NCBI GenBank assembly: GCA_017550685.1
Contig: JAFZOJ010000037.1
Location: forward strand, 1-64,000
Source of the DNA: Treponema sp.
GTDB lineage: Bacteria; Spirochaetota; Spirochaetia; Treponematales; Treponemataceae
Length of the DNA stretch: 64,000 bases
Reading direction: 5' to 3'
Shown: piece by piece, positions 35,235 through 40,917 of the stretch
Numbering within the stretch: position 1 is the first letter of the stretch
Layout: each line of letters begins with the position of its first letter
Notes under the pieces: generated by a model
The model's input: the letters and a program-made list of their open reading frames with translations, nothing else
What the model was told of the DNA's origin: nothing
Database searches by the model: none
Translations under genes and position numbers: made by a program

Positions 35235-35625
35235 TCTTGAAAAAGCCCGGGAGTTTTTTGGCGGCGACATGTATGCCACCAGTGCTACGGGAATTGTAAT
35301 CGATGAAGTTGGCGAGCATTTTGCACGCTGTTCTCTGGAAATAACGCGTAACCATCAGAACGCATATGGCGGAGTGATGGGAGGCGTTATCTGTACGCTT
35401 GCAGATTTTACCTTTGCGGTATGTTCAAATTTTAATCAGCCGCATACGGTTTCGCTCAACTGCAGCATCAATTTTCTGGGAATGGCAAAGGGCAAAAAGC
35501 TTGTTTCTTCATCAAGGCAGATAAAGGACGGTCGTTCAACCTGCGTTTACGAAATTGACATTACCGACGAGCTTGGAACCAAAGTAGCGCTCGCAACCTT
35601 TACAGGCATGAAGCTGCAAAAATAA
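35227..35625 (+). CDS. PaaI-type hotdog thioesterase
   Basis: 132 residues. The hotdog fold with NHQNAYGGVMGGVICTLADFTFAV is the PaaI/phenylacetyl-CoA thioesterase signature, the Asp of LAD being the usual catalytic acid. It could release phenylacetate or another aryl acid from the CoA thioester made by IorAB. It overlaps iorB by eight bases. Substrate inferred from context. Confidence 0.85.
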   Translation: MSDLEKAREFFGGDMYATSATGIVIDEVGEHFARCSLEITRNHQNAYGGVMGGVICTLADFTFAVCSNFNQPHTVSLNCSINFLGMAKGKKLVSSSRQIKDGRSTCVYEIDITDELGTKVALATFTGMKLQK

Positions 35626-35726
35626 GCAACGGAATCGATTTAAATTCATCCCTGATATTACGTTACTAAATAAGTGACACAATTGTTATATAGTAGAAAG
35701 CTCTGAAATCAACGCTGGAGGTTTTT

Positions 35727-36326
35727 ATGAATACGATTCAAAATATTGCTCATAAAATGCGCTTGCTTGTTCCGGCTTTTTTTTGTTTATTTTGTTTTTC
35801 TTCCTGTTCTCTGGCTTTTCAAATCCTTGATGATATTTTAAGTTACGAAACCTCTTCAGAAGATTCTTATGATGATTCTTCTGTTCCTTCCGGTGGCTGC
35901 CCAACCGAGCTTGCCGCATCTGCTTTTGAATATGCCAGAAAATATGCCGCTGCTGACACAGAATATAAATATGGTGCCCAGGATCCGCTTCGTGCCATTA
36001 AGATTGACTGCTCAGGCCTTGTAATCAGATGTTACAATTATGCACTTCAAAATACAGATTATTCACTTATGCAGAATGATATGTCTTCTTCTTATATCTA
36101 CCAGCACGCTTCTATTCCGACAACAACTCCACGGACAGGCGATCTTGTTTTTATGACTTACAATAACTCCACAGTTTCGCACGTAGGCATTTTTGATCGT
36201 TTTGAGGGAAATCAGGTTTATTTTATAGATGCCACAGATCAGGGCAAAGGCAAGTGTGTAAGCGAACGACATTATGCAAAAACAGATTCCAAGATTGTCG
36301 GCTACGGCATAATGAAGGTAAAGTAA
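35727..36326 (+). CDS. NlpC/P60-family lipoprotein peptidase
   Basis: 199 residues. Lipoprotein signal ending FSSC. The NlpC/P60 domain has C95 (KIDCSGLVIRCY) and H152 (SHVGIF) with a polar third residue in DATD. Such enzymes cut peptidoglycan peptides. Shine-Dalgarno TGGAGGT. It has no evident link to the aryl-acid genes around it and is convergent with aroF. Confidence 0.87.
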   Translation: MNTIQNIAHKMRLLVPAFFCLFCFSSCSLAFQILDDILSYETSSEDSYDDSSVPSGGCPTELAASAFEYARKYAAADTEYKYGAQDPLRAIKIDCSGLVIRCYNYALQNTDYSLMQNDMSSSYIYQHASIPTTTPRTGDLVFMTYNNSTVSHVGIFDRFEGNQVYFIDATDQGKGKCVSERHYAKTDSKIVGYGIMKVK

Positions 36327-36339
36327 GTCTTGCTTCTTC

Positions 36340-37368
36340 CTAAATCTTATCCGCAATATCGTAAATCAGCTGCTCAGTTTTTTCCCAGCCAAGACACGGG
36401 TCTGTAATAGACTTTCCGTAAACACCATCGCCGATTTTCTGGCAGCCGTCCTCAATGTAACTTTCAATCATAAAGCCTTTTACAAGACCGGCTATCCGCT
36501 CATTGTGGCGGCAGGAATTGAGTACATCCATAACAATTCGTGGCTGTTCAAAAGGATTTTTGTTTGAATTGGAATGGTTTGTGTCAATAATTGCGGCAGG
36601 ATTTTTTAGCTCCATTTCGTCGTAAACATCGCAAAGGCGTTCCAGGTCTTCGTAGTGATAGTTTTGCAGATGGTTTCCGTGTTTGTTTGTAGAACCTCGC
36701 AAAATTGCATGACAGTGGGGGTTGCCTTCTGAATGAACTTCCCAGCCTCTGTAAATAAAAGTATGGGAATGCTGGGCTGCAGAAATTGCGTTCATCATAA
36801 CTGCGTAGTCACCGCTGGTTGGATTTTTCATACCAACCGGAACTTCAATTCCGCTGGCTGTAAGCCGATGCTGCTGATCTTCTACAGAACGGGCACCAAC
36901 TGCAACATAACCAAGCAGGTCATCAAGGTACTGATAGTTTTCGGGGTAAAGCATTTCGTCTGCAAAAATAAAACCAGTTTCTTCTACTGCTCGCATGTGC
37001 ATGTGGCGGCAGGCAACTATTCCCTTATAAAGATCCGGTTTCTCGTTCGGGTTTGGCTGATGTAACATTCCCTTGTAGCCGGCACCTGTTGTTCGCGGTT
37101 TGTTGGTGTAAATGCGTGGTACCATAAGAATTTTGTCGCGCACTTTTTCCTGCACTGGTACAAGCCGATTCATGTAATCAAGTACTGCATCTTCGTTATC
37201 GGCAGAGCAGGGACCAATTATCAAAAGCAGACGGTTCAGGCGACCTTCAAAAACTGCCTTAAGCTCTGCGCGTTTTTCTTCTACAATTTTTCCAAGCTTA
37301 CCCGAAAGCGGATACTGTTCTTTTACTTCTGCTGGTATTGCAAGTCTTCGTTCAAATTCCATGTTCAT
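36340..37368 (-). CDS. aroF: 3-deoxy-7-phosphoheptulonate synthase (DAHP synthase)
   Basis: 342 residues, class I: LLIIGPCSADNEDAVLDYM, PRTTGAGYKGM, GFIFADEMLYPENYQYLDDLL, VGMKNPTSGDY, IIDTNHSNSNKNP. First step of the shikimate pathway. Which feedback isoform (F/G/H) cannot be told from sequence; the symbol is a family label. Starts 12 bases after pheA with AAGGGGA, so it is the second gene of a pheA-aroF operon under the attenuator upstream of pheA. Confidence 0.93.
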   Translation of the reverse strand: MNMEFERRLAIPAEVKEQYPLSGKLGKIVEEKRAELKAVFEGRLNRLLLIIGPCSADNEDAVLDYMNRLVPVQEKVRDKILMVPRIYTNKPRTTGAGYKGMLHQPNPNEKPDLYKGIVACRHMHMRAVEETGFIFADEMLYPENYQYLDDLLGYVAVGARSVEDQQHRLTASGIEVPVGMKNPTSGDYAVMMNAISAAQHSHTFIYRGWEVHSEGNPHCHAILRGSTNKHGNHLQNYHYEDLERLCDVYDEMELKNPAAIIDTNHSNSNKNPFEQPRIVMDVLNSCRHNERIAGLVKGFMIESYIEDGCQKIGDGVYGKSITDPCLGWEKTEQLIYDIADKI

Positions 37369-37379
37369 ATTATTTCCCC

Positions 37380-38177
37380 TTATTTGAAAATCTTTAATTT
37401 ATCACATCTGTATTGTATTTCATGAACCATCTGTTCAAAATCCTTCTGGCTGGAATTGCCTTCAACTTCGATGTAAAAATAATATTCCCATGCATGAGAC
37501 TTTAACGGACGGCTGTGAATTGCCACCATGTTATATCCAAACTCACCAAGTCTGTTCAAAACTTTAACAAGAGCGCCGGCTTCATTTTTTACCGCAAACA
37601 TCATTATAAAAGTGCCACTGTCCTTGCAAACCTTTTGATTCTGATTTTTAGAAAGCACTACAAATCTTGTGGAATTATCCTGCTGTTCGTTTATGCCTTG
37701 GGCTAGCACCTGTAAACCATAAAGCGCTGCAGTTTCTTCACTTGCAATTGCGGCAACTGTTGGGTCGTCGTTCAGGGCAACTTGTTTTGCGGCGCGTGCT
37801 GTGTTTATGGCCTCTATGCTTTCATAATTGTGTACGCGTAAAAAATCTGCACACTGTTCCAGCGCCTGCGGATGACTTATAACCTTACAGATTGTCTGAA
37901 GGGTTGATCCCTTTACACCAAGAAGATTCTGAACAACATTCAGAGTATACACTCCGTTTACAAAAAGCTCCCCCTGGAACATTAAATCTGTTACCTGTCC
38001 AACGTCTCCAGCGTAACTGTTTTCGATAGGAAGCACAGCGTAATCGCACTCATCATTTTCTATGGCTTTGTATGCAGAATGAAAATCTCCAAAAGAAACA
38101 AGCTCGTCCTCTGGAAAAATACGTTTTGCTGCAATGTATGCGAATGCACCTTCTATTCCGCTATAGGCAATTTTCAT
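37380..38177 (-). CDS. pheA: Prephenate dehydratase
   Basis: 265 residues, dehydratase plus ACT domain and no chorismate mutase domain. YSGIEGAFAYIAAKRIFP, the VLPIENSYAGDVGQV block, and STRFVVLSK are catalytic signatures; the ACT domain (about 190-260) has EAGALVKVL and IHSRP, the usual phenylalanine-binding motifs, so enzyme activity is probably inhibited by Phe. Shine-Dalgarno AAGGAG. A Phe-rich leader peptide and a terminator lie upstream. Confidence 0.94.
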   Translation of the reverse strand: MKIAYSGIEGAFAYIAAKRIFPEDELVSFGDFHSAYKAIENDECDYAVLPIENSYAGDVGQVTDLMFQGELFVNGVYTLNVVQNLLGVKGSTLQTICKVISHPQALEQCADFLRVHNYESIEAINTARAAKQVALNDDPTVAAIASEETAALYGLQVLAQGINEQQDNSTRFVVLSKNQNQKVCKDSGTFIMMFAVKNEAGALVKVLNRLGEFGYNMVAIHSRPLKSHAWEYYFYIEVEGNSSQKDFEQMVHEIQYRCDKLKIFK

Positions 38178-38198
38178 TTATGACACTCCTTTTTGTGG

Positions 38199-38225
38199 GA
38201 CCCTTCGAGAGCCTCAGGGACCCCG
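38199..38225. repeat. R3 repeat between the attenuator and pheA
   Basis: cccttcgagagcctcaggga followed by ccccga, identical over 26 bases to the copy at 33460 inside iorA. Confidence 0.85.
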
Positions 38226-38245
38226 AATTCAACTACCGCATATAA

Positions 38246-38283
38246 AAAAAGCGGTTCTACCCAAAAAGATAGAACCGCTTTTT
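38246..38283 (-). terminator. Attenuator terminator of the pheA-aroF operon
   Basis: Perfect 14-bp stem AAAAAGCGGTTCTA / TAGAACCGCTTTTT with a 10-base loop, followed on the minus strand by a T-run. It lies between the leader peptide and pheA, about 70 bases before the gene. Part of its 5' arm and loop (38265-38275) can pair instead with 38304-38315, which overlaps the leader stop codon. Confidence 0.85.
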
Positions 38284-38306
38284 CAATATCAGCTTAATTT
38301 TACATT

Positions 38307-38408
38307 CTATGCTTTTCGGATCTTGCAATTTCTTCCAAAAAAGAAAAAGGCAAAAAATGAGAAAAAAGCAAATGTAAAAAATGTAATTCCAAAAATCATT
38401 ATTGGCAT
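38307..38408 (-). CDS. pheL: Phenylalanine-rich leader peptide (attenuator)
   Basis: 33 codons with 12 Phe, all between residues 6 and 24 (...GITFFTFAFFSFFAFFFFG), then a basic tail and TAG. AAGGA lies nine bases before the ATG; an internal ATG at codon 4 is an alternative start. A TTGACT-17-TAGTAT promoter candidate overlaps the start. With the following terminator and pheA it fits the enterobacterial phe/his/trp attenuator plan. A small hydrophobic membrane peptide is the alternative reading, but the position before pheA argues for attenuation. Confidence 0.85.
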   Translation of the reverse strand: MPIMIFGITFFTFAFFSFFAFFFFGRNCKIRKA

Positions 38409-38475
38409 ACTACACAATCCTTATATAATAGTCAAGACATTACTATTACATTTAATGTTAGTGTAAAAGAATAGT

Positions 38476-38579
38476 CGGGGTTTTAGGGGCGGAGCCCCTA
38501 GGCGAAGGGGTAGTGGAAGACCGCGGAGTGTGCTGGAACGAGGGGAAGACTTTCCCCTCCCTTTTTTTTCAAAAAAATA
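38476..38579. repeat. GC-rich structured element R4, copy 1
   Basis: Hairpins AGGGGC-gga-GCCCCT and GAGGGGAA-gac-TTTCCCCTC, the second followed by a T-run. The same layout recurs at 43810-43900 in the same orientation. Confidence 0.75.
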
Positions 38580-38590
38580 TTATAAATATT

Positions 38591-38610
38591 TGTTTCTTTT
38601 TGTAGAAACA
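38591..38610. promoter_or_regulatory. Operator 1 upstream of the paaK promoter
   Basis: 20-bp palindrome TGTTTCTTTTTGTAGAAACA ending two bases before the -35 box. Confidence 0.75.
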
Positions 38611-38612
38611 TG

Positions 38613-38641
38613 TTGACAAATATATTTCTCCATGTTATATT
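38613..38641 (+). promoter_or_regulatory. paaK promoter
   Basis: Perfect TTGACA (38613-38618), 17-base spacer, TATATT (38636-38641); predicted start near 38648, inside operator 2. Confidence 0.85.
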
Positions 38642-38660
38642 GTTTCTATTGGTAGAAACA
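38641..38660. promoter_or_regulatory. Operator 2 over the paaK transcription start
   Basis: 20-bp palindrome TGTTTCTATTGGTAGAAACA, differing from operator 1 only in the centre. Centres of the two sites are 50 bp apart (about five helical turns), so a dimer pair could cooperate on one DNA face. Its position across the start site predicts repression. Confidence 0.8.
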
Positions 38661-38673
38661 TAAGGAGAAATAT

Positions 38674-39915
38674 ATGAAACTTACAGAACTTCAACTTGAA
38701 CAAATCCGCGCTCAGGTACGCCGTGTAAAGGCATGCGGAAATCCTTTTTATACAGAACGTTTTAAGAATGTAAATCCGGATGATATTAAAACCCAGGAAG
38801 ATTTTGAAAAGCTGGTGCCATTCTGCTCAAAGCAGGACCTTCGCGATGCATACCCTCTTGGACTTGCAACTGTTCCGGAGGAAGAAATTGTGCGCATCCA
38901 CTCATCAAGCGGAACTACAGGTTCACCGGTAATCATTCCATATACAAAAAAAGACGTAGAAGACTGGGCAATCATGTTTGCACGCTGCTACGAAATGGCA
39001 GGCATTACAAATAAAGATCGCATCCACATCACACCGGGCTACGGCCTGTGGACTGCAGGTATCGGCTTTCAGGCTGGTTGTGAACGCCTTGGTGCCATGG
39101 CAATTCCAATGGGACCTGGTAACACAGAAAAGCAGCTGCAGATGATGCAGGATTTGAAGTCTACAGTATTGTGTGCAACTTCCTCTTATGCTCTCCTCCT
39201 TGCAGAACAGGTAGAAGCACGCGGACTTAAAGATAAAATCTGCCTTAAAAAAGGCGTAATTGGTTCTGAACGCTGGGGCGAAAAAATGCGCAACCGCATC
39301 AAGAATATTTTAGGAATTGAACTTTTTGACATTTACGGACTTACAGAATGTTATGGTCCTGGAATCGGCATCAACTGTCCAGGCGAAGAGGGAATCCACG
39401 TATTCGACGATTACGTTTATGTAGAAATCCTTGACCCTGTGACAGGCGAGCCTGTTCCTGAAGGAACCCTTGGTGAAGTAACACTCACAACCTTTGTAAA
39501 GGAAGGCGCTCCATTGTTCCGCTTCCGCACACACGACCTGGCAGCCTTTGTTCCTGGTGAATGTAAATGCGGCTGCAAGTACCCAAGAATCACACCGATC
39601 ATGGGTCGCAGCGACGACATGGTAAAGGTAAAGGGCAATATCATCTTCCCAAGCACAATCGAAGATGTAATCCGCACAGTTCCAGGCGCTTCAAGTGAAT
39701 ACCGCGCCATCATCGAACACGTAGACGGCAAAGACCAGATGACAGTAATGATGGAAGTAGAAGGCGGCACCGACCGCACAGAAGCAGCCCTCACCATGAC
39801 CTACAACTTCAAGCAGAAGTACAATATGACCCCAATCGTAAAGGTTGTCGGCGTAGGCGAGCTCCCAAGAAGCGAAAAGAAGACAAAGCGTATTGAAGAT
39901 AAGAGATTTGAATAG
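38674..39915 (+). CDS. paaK: Phenylacetate-CoA ligase
   Basis: 413 residues of the adenylate-forming family: SSGTTGSPVIIPYT is the P-loop, YGLTECYGPG the A5 motif, FRTHDLAAF and MGRSDDMVKVKGNI the A8 region; the Lys near the C-terminus (ELPRSEKKTKR) fits A10. It makes aryl-acetyl-CoA from the acid, ATP and CoA. With IorAB it could let the cell turn external phenylacetate into phenylpyruvate and Phe, or run the reverse. Shine-Dalgarno AAGGAGA. Confidence 0.93.
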   Translation: MKLTELQLEQIRAQVRRVKACGNPFYTERFKNVNPDDIKTQEDFEKLVPFCSKQDLRDAYPLGLATVPEEEIVRIHSSSGTTGSPVIIPYTKKDVEDWAIMFARCYEMAGITNKDRIHITPGYGLWTAGIGFQAGCERLGAMAIPMGPGNTEKQLQMMQDLKSTVLCATSSYALLLAEQVEARGLKDKICLKKGVIGSERWGEKMRNRIKNILGIELFDIYGLTECYGPGIGINCPGEEGIHVFDDYVYVEILDPVTGEPVPEGTLGEVTLTTFVKEGAPLFRFRTHDLAAFVPGECKCGCKYPRITPIMGRSDDMVKVKGNIIFPSTIEDVIRTVPGASSEYRAIIEHVDGKDQMTVMMEVEGGTDRTEAALTMTYNFKQKYNMTPIVKVVGVGELPRSEKKTKRIEDKRFE

Positions 39916-39926
39916 GGAATAAAACA

Positions 39927-40133
39927 ATGGGAAAAGAAATTATCGAAGAAATCGAAGAACGCCCGGACGGCTCCAAAAAAATCGTAAAGCGTTCCGTAGA
40001 AAAAGGCGTTACCTTTGGTTCAGTCCTTGCCATGGTAATAAGCTTTGCCACCTGGAAATCAGTAGGCTGGGCCATAATCCACGGTCTCATGGGCTGGGTT
40101 TATGTTATTTACTTTATGATAAAGTATAGATAA
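39927..40133 (+). CDS. Small membrane protein
   Basis: 68 residues: a charged N-terminus (EEIEERPDGSKKIVKRSVEKG) and one or two C-terminal hydrophobic stretches (SVLAMVISFATW, IIHGLMGWVYVIYFMI). AGGGAA upstream, 11 bases after paaK, so probably co-transcribed with it. No family is recognised. Confidence 0.7.
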   Translation: MGKEIIEEIEERPDGSKKIVKRSVEKGVTFGSVLAMVISFATWKSVGWAIIHGLMGWVYVIYFMIKYR

Positions 40134-40177
40134 TGTAGGTAAGATTCAACTAAATAAGACTGGTTGAAAAAGTGCAT

Positions 40178-40223
40178 AAGCCATAGTATCTTTGAATTTA
40201 GAGAGGATATTATGGCTTTTTCT
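40178..40223 (+). terminator. Terminator after paaK and the small membrane gene
   Basis: 13-bp stem AAGCCATAGTATC / GATATTATGGCTT with one G-U pair, 15-base loop, then TTTTTC. Confidence 0.85.
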
Positions 40224-40233
40224 TTAAAAAGTA

Positions 40234-40242
40234 TGATATAAT
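40234..40242 (+). promoter_or_regulatory. Extended -10 promoter of the DUF1902/HicA pair
   Basis: TGA-TATAAT, a perfect extended -10 box; no good -35 is seen. Predicted leader about 30 bases with AAGGAG before the ATG. Confidence 0.55.
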
Positions 40243-40280
40243 ATACTAAATAGTGAAAACCAAGAAAAAGGAGATATAAC

Positions 40281-40496
40281 ATGGAATACAGAGTAAATTT
40301 TACATGGGATGAAGAAGCAAGCGTTTGGATTGCTCAGAGTGATGATATTCCTGGTCTCGTACTTGAAGGCGGTTCTCTTGATGCACTATTTGAGCGTGTT
40401 CGTTTTGCAGCTCCAGAATTAATTGAACTTAATAAATCGCCTGCACTAAATTCTTTATATTTTAATGTTGAACGCCACGAAAAGGTTTTTGCATAA
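40281..40496 (+). CDS. DUF1902 HicB-like antitoxin
   Basis: 71 residues. The WDEEASVWIAQSDDIPGLVLEGGS segment is the DUF1902/HicB-like fold. It precedes and overlaps hicA by one base, the arrangement of an antitoxin-first HicBA pair. It lacks an obvious DNA-binding domain at this length. Confidence 0.82.
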   Translation: MEYRVNFTWDEEASVWIAQSDDIPGLVLEGGSLDALFERVRFAAPELIELNKSPALNSLYFNVERHEKVFA

Positions 40497-40690
40497 TGGC
40501 TGAATACGAGAAAAAGGTTCGTGAAATTCTTCTTCAAAATAATTGCCGATTTGTTCGTCATGGAAAAGGTGACCATGATATTTATTACAGTCCTATTACA
40601 AACCGAAACTTCACTGTAGATTCAAAAATAAAATCACGACATACAGCAAATGCCATTATGAAACAAAGTGGTATTGATCATCATTTTTAG
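40496..40690 (+). CDS. hicA: HicA-family mRNA interferase toxin
   Basis: 64 residues. CRFVRHGKGDHDIYYSP holds the family's catalytic histidine region, and the HTANAIMKQSGI end is typical. HicA toxins cleave mRNA when free of HicB. ATG overlaps the antitoxin stop (TAATG). Confidence 0.88.
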   Translation: MAEYEKKVREILLQNNCRFVRHGKGDHDIYYSPITNRNFTVDSKIKSRHTANAIMKQSGIDHHF

Positions 40691-40707
40691 ATTAAGAAAT
40701 ATTAGAT

Positions 40708-40857
40708 ATGAGTTTATTACGAGTTATATTATGTATTATTTTTCCGCCTCTTGCCGTACTTGATAAAGGGTGTGGATCAATTGTTATTGTTACAATACTT
40801 ACATGCTGTGGTTGGATACCAGGTGTAATCGGTGCACTTGTGATTAATAATAAGTAA
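40708..40857 (+). CDS. Pmp3/YqaE-like membrane peptide
   Basis: 49 residues. LLRVILCIIFPPLAVLDKGC followed by a second span ending CCGWIPGVIGALVIN is the Pmp3/YqaE pattern (FPPLAV and WIPGxIHA). Such peptides relate to membrane potential and salt stress. No strong ribosome-binding site; it lies 17 bases after hicA. Confidence 0.85.
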   Translation: MSLLRVILCIIFPPLAVLDKGCGSIVIVTILTCCGWIPGVIGALVINNK

Positions 40858-40879
40858 TTAATCCAATAATTAATTTATC

Positions 40880-40908
40880 TTGAGAATTGAATTCTTTTGT
40901 ACTAAAAT
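40880..40908 (+). promoter_or_regulatory. Predicted helicase promoter
   Basis: TTGAGA (40880-40885), 17-base spacer, TAAAAT (40903-40908); ATG nine bases later without Shine-Dalgarno, the same spacing as at the PilZ gene. Confidence 0.5.
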
Positions 40909-40917
40909 ATAAAAGAT

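Noticed and set aside
38246-38283. Ordinary terminator of a plus-strand gene
   Set aside because: No plus-strand gene ends nearby (pheA and the leader are on the minus strand), and the T-run on the minus strand with the Phe-rich leader fits an attenuator better.
38308-38408. Stand-alone small membrane protein instead of a leader peptide
   Set aside because: The hydrophobic core is almost pure Phe, followed at the right distance by an antiterminator/terminator pair and pheA; a membrane role cannot be fully excluded.
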